Positions 1-12,480 of a stretch of DNA of 64,000 nucleotides are shown piece by piece. The position numbers and the translations under genes are program-made. The DNA is from Cordia subcordata (lineage: Eukaryota > Streptophyta > Magnoliopsida > Boraginales > Cordiaceae): assembly GCA_028554755.1 (NCBI GenBank), contig JAPTOF010000001.1, positions 30,617,501 through 30,681,500 of the forward strand. The letters are read 5' to 3'. Numbering within the stretch: the first letter of the stretch is position 1; each line of letters starts with the position of its first letter. The notes under the pieces were generated by a model, which saw only the letters and a program-made list of their open reading frames with translations, had not been told where the DNA came from and did no database searches.

Positions 1-583
1 GTGAATTGAGGTAAGTCATTCAACAAACGTTTTCTGTTGTTTATACCCTTTGAGACAAGTCAAGACTTAATTCTCAGCTATGCAATTGTATTTGAAGTTT
101 GTGTCCCCTCGGGAGATCAATTAGTTCCTCAACTTAATTAAATTTCATGAACTCTATGTTTTCTCCCATTGTTATAACCCATATATCCTTAAAAGAATTT
201 GTGACAGAAAAAGCCGCTCGTACAAATCTTGGCTTATTTTCTTGTTATAGGGGTATTATAAAAAATCCAAAGCCTTCAATCTTAAATCGTTGACAATGGA
301 TCTTTCAATGAGAACTATTTCTCAATTGAGATTTATTAAATTTCCATTCGTTGTTCACATTTTGATCAACAAGACTCCTACTTGGATAAGAAACATTTAA
401 TGTACTCCCACTTGGAACAAGATTTATATTGCCACTACCACTTGGCATAATTCTGCTACCATCTGGAGCAAGATTTGTGTTGTTGCTACCACTTGACGCA
501 ACACACTCCCACTCAGAGTGATACACTCCCACATGTAGTAATAGGATTACTTTCATTCGTATCCGATGATGAAAGAGTTGCAT
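1..583 (-). pseudogene. Copia integrase/reverse transcriptase junction, degraded
   Basis: On the minus strand, 305-583 reads as a Ser/Gly/Asn-rich linker like the one between integrase and RT in copia polyproteins. Further down, about 106-185, the broken reading contains ELIDLPRG preceded by a Met-Gly-Glu-rich stretch. This resembles the start of the copia RT domain (M..E......N.VWELVDLP.G). Several stops interrupt it. It cannot make RT. The linker alone would not be diagnostic; the RT-start motif is the main reason for the call. Confidence 0.45.
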
Positions 584-2340
584 ATGAGAAACTAATTTAT
601 CATCTGCTAAAATCCTGCCAGTTGAATGACATGATCCTAGTACATTTCTATACTCTATCTCAATTAAAGATAGGTCTTGTCCTATCTAATCTTTCATAAG
701 AATCTTATTCTCTAAGAACATGAAATACTCTTGAAAGCAATTTCCTTTCTTTATTAAAAAGGATTATTGTTGAGGATCTACTAATCTACACACAAGGTAG
801 GATATTCAACATACATATACTTTAAACACTCGGCAATGATTGACAAGGTTAATAAACACTTGCACAACCTGAAGTCGAAAGTTCACTAAGTTCCCAATTA
901 TCGTCTTAAAGCTGAATGCATAGCGAGAATTAACCTAATCAAAAGCACAGTCAAACGCTTTCAATCATGCTCCAAACAACTTATTCGTCAAACATTACAA
1001 TCTCATATGGATAATAATGTTAAACAAATTAACATTTAAATAAGTACATAATATATTAAACAAATCAACATAGATTTTATATGATGTTAAATTAATTAAC
1101 ATTAACATGTTAAACAAATTAACACATAACAAGATATCCCAATTTCTTAACCACAAACAAATTAACACATAACAAGGTATCCCAATTTCTTAACCACTTT
1201 AAGAGAGTGACACTAACCCACATCTTCCTCAGGCATGAAAATAATGTTTCTATTTTTTCTAGAATTTCTTACGGATAAAACTAATTTTTTCGTAATTTTT
1301 AAAAATTTCAAAATTAGGAATAATTAATAATTAAAATTTTTATGCCAACAATTAGGATAGTTAAAATTTTTCATGTCACCTTGCAAATAAAGATATAAAG
1401 TTCTTTAAAAAGAAAATGACAACTAATATTATTTGTATTTTGATTGGGACAATAATGTAAATACTAAAGTTTTGTTGGAGTAATTGACTCATATAATCAA
1501 ATCTCTCATTATTTAGGGTCTCGAAAAATTAAAAAAAATTGAAATTGATTTTAATTTATTTATTTTATTATTAATTGAAAACTAATTTCAATTCATTTAT
1601 TTAATTAGGACATAAGCCTTTATAATAAATTATCAAGTTCTGTTAACTTGTAATATAGGCCTTAACCCATTTATTAGAACCCAAAAATTAAGAAACAGCC
1701 CATAAGCCCTCTTTTCTAAGACCAACCAGAAAAACTGAATCCTAATTAAGAAATTTTTGCTTGAACCACGGTTCACAGCTCAGTCAAACAACTTGGTTGA
1801 GCACAGTCAATAGCTTAGCTCAAAAAGCTCAATTTTTGCTCATGGCCGCCACTAAAGAATCCTTTCTTTTTTTTTAATATTTATTGTTATTATAATTTTA
1901 ATGATCTTGATGTCTAGACAGCCAACAAAATTTTTCTCGTGGGTTCAAGAAAAAAGACCAAACATTTAGGAATATAAAAAATTCTAAAGAAATTTTCAAA
2001 ATTTTGAAAACGATTTCATAGAATTTCTCAAATTTTTTGAGAAAAATTCCAAAACCTAATTTTTGCCCTAATTGAAAATAAATAATTTTCAATTAAATAC
2101 AATTACAAAATAATAAAGTAATACAGGCTAACTAACTACACAAATTAATTAATGTATATAATTCAACATATGATTATTAATGAAAGTAGAATTATGCTAG
2201 CTTTCATTGCAAAATTATACTCAATAATCAAATACAAAAAGCAAGAAATCAAATAAAAAATAAGATTTAGATTTGATTTTAAATTTACACAAAATCAATA
2301 GAATTATGTAACGGATCTGATGATCAGAAACCAGCCTATG

Positions 2341-2353
2341 GCTCTAATACTAA
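2341..2353 (-). other. Primer-binding site relic (initiator Met tRNA)
   Basis: The minus strand reads TTAGTATTAGAGC directly after the LTR's terminal CA. The usual copia site is TGGTATCAGAGC, so it differs by a few transitions. It fixes the 3' edge of the LTR and the element's orientation. Confidence 0.55.
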
Positions 2354-2731
2354 TGAAGGAAAATATGATTCAGTACGTAATTGAATACAAATGTTGGGAA
2401 ACTTACTTGGTTCTCCTAAATGTGGAGTCAAGATCTAGTTCTAAATCAACCACTTCTGAAATTACTTATTAATGGAAATCCTCAATATATTGAATGCATC
2501 TTCTTATCTCCACAGTTTAATTTTTCTCTTTGCTATTGAATAGTTTTCATATATGATATGGGCAATACGATAGAGGAACTCGTTCATCGTATTGTTAATA
2601 ACGCAATATTTATAATTATTAATACCTCCTCAATGTGTCCTTATTCTTATTACATAATAGTTGCCAAAGTAAACTAAAATAACTTTTAGATAAATGAGTA
2701 CCCCTTATGAGTGGACCCCACTAAATCCAAC
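2354..2731 (-). repeat. LTR of decayed copia element
   Basis: On the minus strand this block starts TGTTGG at 2731 and ends CTTCA at 2354, giving TG...CA termini next to the primer-site relic. About 378 bp is a normal copia LTR size. No partner LTR or target duplication could be found in the window. Confidence 0.5.
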
Positions 2732-2926
2732 ACTTTACATGACTATAATATATATATTTTTTAAACATTTCCGTTTACCAACATGCATATGTAAAAACAT
2801 AAATTTTCGTTACGTAACTGTAGATTCCAAACGGATTTAATACAATGGGCCAAAAAGGGGAACCTTAGCTCAATTATCTTCAATTTAATTATAAGTCAAA
2901 TGTTGGCCAAAAGATTTGCACCATAT

Positions 2927-2928
<2 letters not shown>

Positions 2929-2968
<40 letters not shown>

Positions 2969-2973
2969 TTTTT
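2929..2973. repeat. (AT)n microsatellite plus poly-T
   Basis: Uninterrupted AT dinucleotides to about 2960, then a run of T. A second poly-T run lies at 3212-3229. Confidence 0.95.
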
Positions 2974-4692
2974 CCTTGAAAAATAATTATCGGAACATAA
3001 ATCACTTGTTTAAAGAATGAAAAATAGAGAAACACAACGAAATGTAAATGAACAAAATTCATTTTGTAAGAAAACAAATTACTATTAGTATTCTTGTGGG
3101 AATAAATGTGAGACAAGCATGTATATGATGGTAATACATGTCTTTTATAATTTTTATCTATCTTAATAATCATTTGACAACAACAATGGATCTTGTCTGA
3201 TCTTGATGTACTTTTTTTTTTTTTTTTTTGAAATGAGAAGAAAATTTTAATTGACAAAGCCCAACGATACACCCGATTGTACCCAACCACCGGTACTTCG
3301 TGGCTGACATGCTTTTTCAATTTACTTGTTCCTAAGACTTGAGACTGGCATGGAATGTTGTTTGGTAGAAAGTTAACCCAATCATGTTTCCAATGACTGG
3401 GAAACAACGCAACCGAAGAGGCCAACCACGATGCCTACTTGCAAAATTTTGCCTTCTTTTATTTGGACGTGCACACAAAACTTCGAATTTTTGTTTTAGG
3501 TTTTTTCTTAGTCAAACGTCGAGATTGACTTGTCAAAAACATATACTTATAAAGTTACTTCATTGTGAAGAAGAGACAGGAAAAGTATCTAAATGTCTAA
3601 TTTTGAGTATCTAATCACCAAAGAAATTGGTTATTTATTGATTACCACAATAATTGTATCCCATGCATACTTTATATCAAACTCCCAATATATCGGTAAT
3701 TTCTTTCTTTATTTCACAAACAAATTTTATTTTAAACGTTAATTAATAGACAATATATGGCCAATTTGGTATTGTCGTTACAATCAGCAATTGCAATCTA
3801 GAAAGTGGAAATCCCAATTTTGGAGTTAAAATGTTTGTTCAATTATTTGGTGAAAAAATGAAAAAATTGCTATTGTAAAAAAATAATTTGTAATATATTC
3901 AGTTAAAATAATTTTTAAGGTTATTTTTATTTATTTATTTAAATTTATTTACTTTTAATTTTTCAATTTTGAATTTTTAAATTTTAATTTGAAATATTCT
4001 GATATTTTAATTCTTTAATTCTTTAATTATTCATCTTTTTTTTTATCTTTTAGTGATTTTAATTTTTTTAATTCAGTTTTTTATTTTGAATTTTTTATTT
4101 GTTTATTTTTGTTTTAATTTTTATTTAATAAATAAAATATACCATGTAAGCACTAATTTATTAGAATGACTTGAAAATGAAAAAATTTAATATATGTCAT
4201 TCAAGCACTAATGTGGCGGATTAAATAAAGAAGCCATGGTGTGACACTCAAAAATTGCACAATAAGCTTATGTGACACTCTAGAATTTTTTTAAAAAGCA
4301 GAATTTTAACACATACAAAACATAATGCAAAATGTACTACATTCAAAACCAAAGGAACAAAATACTTTCTTTCTTTCTTTTTTTTTGTTTTTGACCGGGC
4401 ACAAAGGAACAAACTTGCTCGTGTTTCTAGTTATAAAAGCAAAAGCATGGAAAAGAAATAGCAGTATTATATTATTTTAGGACTTGTCTAAGAAAATAAT
4501 AGTAAACAAGAACTTAATGGTCTTTAAACGTTTGCATAGGACATTTTTTTTTCCTACTTTTTTCCCTATAATTAACGGTCAGTGCAAGAACATACGGGGA
4601 TATGATGGTATAAAAGCATTCAGGCGATCCTTTTCTTTTTCTTTTTGAAGACAACTATCTTATTTCCAGTAACTCAAAAAACACAAAATAAT
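2974..4692. other. AT-rich intergenic DNA, no gene seen
   Basis: Short reading frames here have no recognisable domain. The 3890-4140 stretch is almost pure A/T with T-rich runs and may be an old degraded repeat. The poly-T at 3212-3229 is discussed among rejected items. Confidence 0.6.
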
Positions 4693-4800
4693 AGCCTGTT
4701 TGGCTAAGCTTCCCTGGGGCTTGTAAGCTGTAAATAGTAAAAAAACAAGTTTTTTCTAAGAGTTTATAAGCTGCAAAATAAGCAGACCAAACAGGCCCTA
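4693..4800. mobile_element. Short MITE with GCCTGTTTGG inverted ends
   Basis: About 108 bp beginning AGCCTGTTTGG and ending CCAAACAGGCCCT, so the ends are inverted repeats. The middle also pairs in part (AAGCTTC/CTTGTAAGCTG against AAGCTGC). This end type is common to plant hAT- and Harbinger-derived MITEs. Flanking bases (TAATA left, TAAAT right) suggest but do not prove a TAA-type duplication. Confidence 0.6.
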
Positions 4801-4913
4801 AATCATGTATGTTACCACAAATCTTGCACATCACATAGGAATGTGAAAATATGCACTTTTAATTGTAGAATTATGTAATTTTCTGCTGGTCAGTAACAGC
4901 GTCGTTGAAGCGC

Positions 4914-4919
4914 TTTATT
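4914..4919 (-). terminator. Polyadenylation signal AATAAA
   Basis: AATAAA on the minus strand about 160 bp after the stop codon of the plastid-protein gene, a normal plant 3' UTR distance. It is assigned by position only. Confidence 0.45.
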
Positions 4920-5076
4920 TTCCTAATGAACAAGGCATGAATTGGCAGAATTTGAACAGACCATCTAATTTACAGACCGGAAAAAGAAAAGGGAAAGAAA
5001 ATAAAAAAAGAAAAAACTAGCTTCTCCCCTTGTGAGATATGCATAGACACAAATGAAGAGACTTCAGTTTTCCCAA

Positions 5077-8000
5077 CTAATCCAGGTAAAAAAGCGTAAC
5101 AATCTTGCGGAGGTTCTTTGCTTCTTGACAGGTTTCCATGAGTAGCCTGCTATCATGAAAGGCAAAGCAAATAACTTGCTGTACTTTTGAAATGATGTCC
5201 ATGTTACATAGCCTGCATTCACCACCAGAAATTAAAGTTAGGGACACCATACCTGCTGAATAGGCTCCAAGTACTCAATACCAGTTACTGCAAGTCTGGA
5301 ATCACGATACACTAAACGGTGATGAACTCGACAGCTGTGATAAAGAATGAACTTTTGAAAATGATGTGCATGTTGCAAGTCTCGTGTTTTTATAGGTTAT
5401 TTGCAATTGTGTTCGAAATAGAATGAACAACAAATATCAACAGCCGTGACCCACAAAACTCAGGATACACTCAACAGTGCTCAACTCATGCAATGTAACT
5501 TTATATGTTAAAAGTTAATGAATTCAGATATCAAAGATTGTCAAGGCAAAGCAGAGAATGAAAACAATGACTAATAAGTAAAACGACTGGTGGAGTGGAC
5601 TTGAGAATGACTTTGGGCTTGTTTGGATTGGCTATTTTTAGTATCTACTTTTTGCAATAAATATTTGAAGTGTCTTTAAGGGGGAAAAAAGAAAAAAAAA
5701 AAACCAAAAAAAGATTCAATTTCAGTTTTCCTTTTTCAAAAAAATGAAAAATTTGAACTTCTCAAAAAAGTACTTGTCTTTTTAAAGTTATATAAAAAGT
5801 GCGTTTCTAAGAGGGCAATCCAAATGAGCCCTTTACCCTGCTTAGCCAATACAAGTAAGAAAACAAGAATGGACTGGGTTGTACAGTTGCAATACCTGCT
5901 GGCTTCAATCAGAGGAAGATGATCATTATGAGGCTTCTCTATAACATTCTTTACCTGCAACATTGTAACAATGTCAGACATTTTGTCAGAACTATAATTT
6001 TCCTGGAGCTGTGACTGAAATAGAAAATCCATTTTACACTAATTTGTTTGCTTTTCCTTCATTTATCGCTTTCAAATGACCATTTTGTTCTTTTTTTACA
6101 TATATAATAATAGACTATAAAGTATAGAATCAGATAACATTGAAGAAATTAAAAATGACTCTACTGCCTAACCAGAATGTCCTCTCCAATATAGCAAAAA
6201 ATGCTTACTGCAGTACTAAAATGCTGGCAGCCACGCTTAAGGCTGTCAGTTCCAATCTGAGGCACTATTTACCTAAATGCTCTGCTAGTCGCAACCAATT
6301 TGATTTAGGCCTTTTTATGGTTTTATGAAAATGATACACGTTTACTCATGCACGTCGATACATGTGCATAAGAATAACTTCATATGGAACACATATTGAT
6401 TGAACTGTGTTTCAAAAGGAACAACTGAAACAAGACATAAAACCCAAGTTCTTACCTTAGACAGTAACTCCTGGCTCTCTGGAGGTTGCTTTTTCAAGCT
6501 TTGGGGTAAGATTACAGTAAGTAGCTCCGGTTTCTCAGCACGAAGAGCACCTCTTATAACAGCAGCATTTGTACCTGATGCTCCTGAGGTGAAAATATGG
6601 TTTTTCTGAAAATAAAAGGAAACGAATATGGAAAAACAGCCAAGAAATAGAAGTTTTAGAGACTATTAACAAATTAGATATGGTTAGAACACTAAGGAAT
6701 AAAGAAGTAAAAATGAAAGAAACCATCCTTCAAATTTTAAGCTACACTGGGATTAGGAAGTAACTCAAGTGGTTATGGCTACTTCCCCAGGGATGATGAC
6801 CTTGGTTCAAATACCATGGGGAACAGGGGTTAGGTTGGGTTGGGGATTTAAAAAAGAAAAGCTGACTTATACCGTTATAACCAATGCATAGCTGAGTATC
6901 TCAATAAGTTCTTGATGCATGAATCCCATATTTCTTGTCCCGAAAAAGCCGATAGCTCTTGGGCCTTGTTGTTGAATGGCCAGTAGTTCCTGGCACACCA
7001 CAATCACAAATTATGCAATTCCCTATCTGCAAATATGAAAACATACACACATATATATGTGTGTCTATATGTGTCTGTGTGTGTCTACATATGTGGAGTG
7101 CCATAGTTCTAAAAGGTCACCTGTACCAAGCATTAGGTCATGAGAATTTCTCTTTGATTTTGATATTTGGAGCATGATTTAAGTGCCAATATGTAGTTTT
7201 CACGGCAGACCTTCAACAAGAGGTCCCACCAGGGAATCACGGACTACTTACACAGACTCCTATACTACCTAAAATGTTATGACCACCTGACAAATTAACG
7301 GTTGAATACAAGTTGTTTATGTTGTACTCTTGTTTTCGGAAAAATGCTAGAAATTAAACCTTAAATGATGATGATGTTTATCAGGACTAAAATTTCCTTA
7401 TGAACTACTATCAACAAAAAATAAATATTTGGGTGCAGGAAGGAAAATAGGAGTCCAAACAATTTGGCCCTCATTCTGGAGTAAGTCAGCACCCAAGAAA
7501 CTACCAAATTGAATGGCTGGTAAGCACATTTTAAATACCCAAATTGAAATTATATCATACCTGGAGATAGTCCACATCAGGAGCAGGCTTATACTCTGAT
7601 ACTAGAACTGCTCCAGATCCTTCAACTAAAGATTGGGCTTGGGTTGGAACCTGTGTTGTGACTTCTTCATCAGAACCGGACATCTGGGTACCATTCTCGT
7701 CTCCATCCCTCGGACTATCAATGCTTTGATGTCTTTTCTCATATCCGCAAAGCCACTATACCAGCACATAGAAAACAGAGTCCCCTGGCAGTAAATCATT
7801 AGTGAAAACCAACTGATGCATGAAAAATATGACGAAGCAGATTCCACATTGCAATAATAGCATTAGCATGAAAAATTGCATTAGCTCATGAAAAACACAA
7901 TTTAAAATCTTAAGCAAGTATTATGGATGACAATAAAGAGACAAATATGCATCTGCATCTATGATCTCTCTGATCCTCCAATCTGATCTCATTAGCAGAC

Positions 8001-11000
8001 GAGAGGACTTAACTCAATGGTAGCACCCATCACTTGAAACTTACCAGTCTCGAGTTCAAGTCATCAATGGGTAAGTCAGGAAACTACTATTGATTATTTT
8101 TTCAATTTATGCATCTGAAACTTACAGCTTCTAATAGCACATTCACTCATCAAAGGTTAAAGATGATAATTCATCAGAGTTGCAATTCTGGTTTCAAGTA
8201 CTAACGATAAATTAACTACATAAGATTATAGCGAATATTTGATCCACATAGTTGCAATTCTGGTATCAAGTACTAATGATGAATGCACTGCATAAGACTA
8301 TAAAAAATTTTGATCCACATTATCACAAAGGACTTAAGTTCTACAGACACAAGATACCAACAAACTCCAGAAACCAAACTTAAAAAACTGCTTTCTACCA
8401 GGACCTATAAAGGGCTAAGATATGTCTAAATCACGTTTTCAGAACATAAAATCCATGTCAAGCTTTTCTTTTTCTTTTTTTTTTTGTTTTTTGGGTTGGG
8501 CAAAAAGCTTTTCTTTTCTAACATTAGTTTATTACTCCTCTTGCCTTCTCTAGTAATACTGTGTAATCGTCAACAACAAATCATTTGAGCACTTCTATGC
8601 ATGAAACTGCAATTAGTTAGCTGCTTAAATATAAGTTAAGGAAGATCATTCTACAAGCTAAAGGGGAAAAGTCTTGCTCTCTTCAGCTTCTAAAGGTTGA
8701 AATTTTCTTCACATGACTAAACATGCAGTACATAGGTAGCACTAAACAATGAACGTTCGAGGCCATATTGATTTTTGAACAAATATAGTGTGAATCATAG
8801 TACATGATGGTGCACGACCACCAGCCTTGATTAATAAAGTAAACAGTGTGCCTTTCACCAAGCATGTGCATATACCAACCCCCGTTCTGCCCCAGGACAC
8901 AAACAGAGTGCATGTTTGTCTGACTTGAGGCTACGTAGAGTGAAACCCTGAGAACACCAAGTGTACAGAACACAGATACCCACCCAAAAGAAAAGGATAA
9001 GGGAAAAAGATAGACCTCGTGGGGAAAGAAGAAAACTGGCATTAGAAGTAGTTTCCAGGCTGATTAAGTTAACAAATTAGTGACATTAAAATAATTAAAG
9101 TTCATACACTACTCAACAAGTTTGACTTATAAAAATCTTTTGTGTGCAGTTGTACCCTGGTTAGGGCGAAGTCACGAGAAATTGAAGAACAGAAATGATT
9201 GAGCAACTGGAAGATATGGTGTTTTATTGAATTTCCGAAAGAAAATTACAAGATGAGCCATTCAAAGGATAACCTCCACAAAAGAAAGGAAAATTCTGAA
9301 ATAGTAAAGAAATTAAAATTGAAAGCAACAGGTAGTTGATTTAGCTGATGACTTTTCTCTACACCCCTCTGCCTATTTATAACGAGAATAGATAGTTAGG
9401 CCAGCTCATGCATAATCGTTTTAGTATGAAGGCTTGTTGTGGACATGTGTTCCAGGGTGCAGCTAAACAGTGATCATGCCTTCAGTGCCTTCAACAGGAG
9501 AAGTTGTTACAGTGGTCTAGTGAAATGTTTCTGTCAATTCAAAGCTGAAAACACCTTGCCTAGGAAAAGGCTAATCCATTCATGTGGCCTGTGACTAAAT
9601 GACTCAGAAACGGAGAACAGGATAATTTTTTATAAAGGCAATCAGAGACCAAAAGCTTCAGCTCTTGAATGAACACTTACTTCCAGTTTTAGAAAAGTAT
9701 TCCCTTTCTTTAGCAGCATTTATCTTGTATTAACTTGTTATCCACTATTTATATTTTAAGAAGCAATTGAATTATACTTTCCAAAGTTCTTTACAAACCC
9801 TTTTCAAGAATATAGCATTCAGCTATGTACTTTAAAGAAAGCAACATCCTATCTTTTCTCCCCTGCTAGAAATAGTAAATCTAAAGCATTGAAATTTAAA
9901 GTTTTGGACCATATATCAAACTAATAGTCCTAGTGAAATTGAGCTGTGACTTTCTTCAGAATCTTGATGTGCATCTCTTCCTTTATTATCAGTTAAAAGT
10001 GTCTTTGAATCAAACAGGTAAAAGGACACAAACAGCACTAAAATTCGCGAATTCAGCTACAGGAAATCCTATGTTGTTATGGAAACTGCTACAAAACAAC
10101 AGCTATGTATCCCACTCCACCACCTTTTCCCAATGGGGCAGAAGCAGATGTTGAAGGGAGCAGTTGGAGTACAACATATACAACGTGAAAGCCATGATGA
10201 AGAAAGAACAAGGCAAAAGGCATACTGCTCAAGGATTTCTTTAGCAGCGTCAAAGAGTCAAGAGAGAAAATGAAAATACCAAGTTCACAAGTATCCGTAC
10301 TTTTGTGTCATTAAGAATTTGAACCTATGTGACACAAAGAAATTATCTAACCCTACTCCTAGTATGTCTTAAATAAACTGGATGACTATTGATACAAAAT
10401 AATAACTTGTAGATTTGTGTATATACATACATCTTGGAAAGTGCAGATGAATAGGTTATAGCAATTTGTAGTGATACATAAACAAGATCATAAGATATCA
10501 TCATGATCTATTAAAAGACCATCCTTACATGCAGCATGTGGTAACATCATTTTCTTCTTTTTATTTAATCAGATTGAGCAATTTCCTTAGATGTAGCATG
10601 TGATAATATATTATTTTCTTCTTTTTACTCGATTAGCTCATGCAATTTGTGATTGAGAAACAAGGAGCCAGAGATACATCAAGTCCATCTCCAGCCACCA
10701 GATAGGCCTTAAGACCTTTATACAAAATATTTAATATACAATGGTGTATGTGAGAGTGAGAGAGAGAGAGAGAGAGTGGGAGGGGGGGAGAGAGAGATGC
10801 TTCTCAACTAAAAGATGGTGATTCAAAATAGCATGGCTTTTTGGATAGGTGAAGACAATGTAAAGAAAGTGCCGCAGGGGGCGTGACACTGCATAAGATT
10901 GGTTCACAATCAGAACCTATTCTAAACAAACTATAAAACAAACTAGTTTGCAGAAAGTTGACTCAAACCACTATAAGCAAGCATGTGCCTGGAAAAGTAC

Positions 11001-12236
11001 ATAACATATACTTTTATCGACCAACATGGCATAGTCGAACTATGTTAAAAGCTGTACTATGGAGAAAACTAAATGTCCTAGAGAGCTTCTAACTATCTAC
11101 ATATTACCAAATGCAGTTTGGCAAAAACTAAGCACATAACTTCACATAATAACTCCAGGCTCCATGAGGGTGTAATGCTGCAAATCAGAAGTTCCAGAGT
11201 CTACTTCACCAGAAAATATGATTTACTTCCAGTTTAAGTAATAATATCAGATACATATCTAGAATGAATATAAAAGAGGTTCCTTTCTCAATAGGTGTAA
11301 ATGAGATAATTATCAGTTGATATTACTTCTTGCACTTTTTTCGCGCCTTATTCATCCAAGAAACCAAAACAAATTTGCAATCTTGAGCCTCTTTCTTTTA
11401 CCAGAAGCAATCATTGCCAATTCCTCTACTCCTTTCACCAGCCTATTACTGCATCTTTTTCCACACGTTTATCAGAACAAAATATACATCTATAGTCACA
11501 AAATATTTCACCAAAAGAAGTTCCAAAAGGGTCATTAGGGAAAGAGAGAAAAACTGAAACATAGTCCCAGAAAACTCAGCAACAAACACATCATATGACT
11601 AAAACTATGAATCGCAAAGCCAAAATCTCAGGAAATACACCAAAGCAAGATATACCCACATCATAGGATCCACCTCTAGCTCAAATCCCACACTTCTCAT
11701 CTCCTAAAACACCACAACTACACAACCACCATCTTCCAAAATCTCACATTTTGCCAAAAACAAGCATAAATGGATAAAGCAACGCATACCCACGATCCAA
11801 ATGCAGACACACACAAAGAGATGTAAATATAGAGAAATAGAGGGAGTATATTGCAATTTTTGTCAAGGTTGCACGCTAACACCAAGTCAATGTCAGATAG
11901 ATAAGAATGTGACAAATAATTGCCGCCACTATGGAACAGCCAGAGGCTCAGTAAGTCGAGATGTTATAAAATAAACCCGCAATTTCGATAAAACACAAAA
12001 ACGAGCAATTTGGACAAAACATGAAAACAACATCTCTTGCAATTTATCAAGAAGGTGACATGGAGAGAGGGGGCGGGAATTACCGTGTTTCTGTGAGCAG
12101 AGGAATTTGGGGAAGCACATCTTCTAAAAGAAGCAAAGGAGGAGAAACTAATGGTATTAGTAGTAGTAGCAATGTGAGGAATCTTTAGAGGAGGCTGCAA
12201 TAACAATAGCCGCAATGAAGAAGCTGTTATTGCCAT
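5077..12236 (-). CDS. Conserved plastid protein with DprA/SMF-like Rossmann domain
   Basis: Six exons on the minus strand: 12236-12084, 7755-7561, 6989-6873, 6605-6456, 5954-5896 and 5212-5077. All introns are GT-AG, and phases are 0 except the fifth (2). The sum is 810 nt, giving 269 residues plus TAG. Residues 1-51 are rich in Ser, Arg, Thr and Leu with few acids, as in a chloroplast transit peptide. Residues 52-116 form an acidic linker. From about 117 the protein is highly conserved: IGFFGTRNMG (129-138), FTSGASGTNAAVIRGALRAE (160-179), LTVILPQSL (184-192), and in the last exons NDHLPLIEASR, VQQVICFAFHDS and KIVTLFYLD. The GTR, SGxxGTNxAxxRGAL and TVILPQ blocks follow the order of a DprA/SMF Rossmann fold. 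I know this family as a plant/cyanobacterial protein of unproven function, sometimes annotated as DNA recombination-mediator A. An in-frame ATG at 12392 was rejected because it reads through a microsatellite. Intron 1 is 4.3 kb. No coding damage is visible. Confidence 0.88.
5615..5831. mobile_element. MITE in intron 5, GGGCTTGTTTGGATTGGC ends
   Basis: Starts GGGCTTGTTTGGATTGGC; the end is the near-exact inverted copy (GGCAATCCAAATGAGCCC). Length is 217 bp with an A-rich and T-rich interior. TTT flanks both sides, compatible with a 3-bp target duplication as in Tourist/Harbinger MITEs, but hAT origin cannot be excluded. It sits in the last intron of the plastid-protein gene and leaves the splice sites untouched. 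Confidence 0.7.
6743..6860 (+). mobile_element. tRNA-derived SINE in intron 3
   Basis: A pol III box A-like TAACTCAAGTGG at 6761-6772 and a box B-like TGGTTCAAATA at 6803-6813 are spaced as in a tRNA, followed by a G-rich body and an A-rich tail near 6850. This is the layout of plant tRNA-derived SINEs. It lies antisense to the host gene. Ends are approximate and no target duplication was confirmed. Confidence 0.6.
7047..7092. repeat. Mixed CA/TA/TG microsatellite in intron 2
   Basis: Imperfect ACACACATATATATGTGTGT tract with further TGTG units. It can pair with itself. Confidence 0.8.
7998..8110 (+). mobile_element. tRNA-derived SINE (Au-like) in intron 1
   Basis: Box A-like TAACTCAATGG at 8010-8020 and box B-like GAGTTCAAGTC at 8052-8062, with tRNA-like spacing. 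The body ends in a T-rich tail near 8100, as I recall for Au-type plant SINEs. Antisense to the host gene. The two SINEs in this gene differ clearly, so they are separate insertions. Confidence 0.6.
9150..9530 (-). repeat. LTR-like promoter fragment in intron 1
   Basis: On the minus strand the block carries a TATA box (TATAAATAGGCAGAG near 9370-9384), a leader, and then an AATAAAA signal near 9220, the U3-R-U5 order of an LTR. It is preceded by TGTAACAACTTC and ends near CCCTAACCA, giving possible TG/CA ends. No protein or second LTR is nearby, so a solo LTR or a TRIM fragment is the best reading. The limits are uncertain. Confidence 0.4.
10751..10798. repeat. (GA)n microsatellite in intron 1
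   Basis: GAGAGAGA tract with a G-rich interruption. Confidence 0.9.
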
Positions 12237-12480
12237 ATTTATAATCACTTTTCTCCCCCAACCTTTGATATATTTATATATATATATATATATATTGATG
12301 ATGATAAGTATTACTTTACTACCGCCAATAAATAAATAAATAGCTGCTGGTGCTGTTTTGCTACTTATTATCCAATTGGTTTTTGCTCTCACAGTTGTCT
12401 ACTTTTGTTGCCCTTTTTTAAACATAAAACACACACACACACACTCTGAGGAAGAGAGAGAGAAGAAGATATGGGTGGAC
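12237..12480 (-). promoter_or_regulatory. Likely promoter and 5' leader of the plastid-protein gene
   Basis: Upstream of the start codon (minus strand) lie an AT microsatellite (about 12264-12295) that could supply a TATA element, a CCAAT sequence near 12372, and a CT/GT-rich tract at 12425-12470. Pyrimidine patches are common in plant core promoters. The transcription start cannot be placed. Confidence 0.35.

Larger units (their letters stand above)
1..2731 (-). mobile_element. Decayed Ty1/copia retrotransposon, partial
   Basis: Relic of a copia element running on the minus strand and cut by the window start. An LTR (2354-2731) is followed, on the minus strand, by a mutated initiator-Met primer site (2341-2353), and integrase/RT-like debris lies at 1-583. 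The roughly 2 kb between primer site and RT debris is about what gag, protease and integrase would occupy, but 700-2300 is AT-rich and shows no readable domain. No second LTR is inside the window. The link between LTR and coding debris rests on spacing and orientation only. Confidence 0.5.

Noticed and set aside
1020..1200. Short repeats of AAATTAACA-type sequence, possible array of direct repeats.
   Set aside because: Spacing and units are irregular; this is AT-rich low-complexity DNA, not a CRISPR-like array.
3200..3425. Poly-T tract with an upstream frame on the minus strand, like the 3' end of a LINE or retrocopy with poly-A tail.
   Set aside because: No flanking target duplication could be found, and no LINE protein motif is present; poly-T runs are common here.
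8683..9042. 119-codon minus-strand frame within intron 1, possible extra exon.
   Set aside because: The six-exon model is complete and in phase without it; no splice sites of matching phase were seen, and composition is not protein-like.
12263..12392. Upstream in-frame ATG at 12392 extending the plastid-protein gene by 52 codons.
   Set aside because: The extension is coded by an AT microsatellite (Ile-Tyr repeats) and would place the transit peptide inside the protein.
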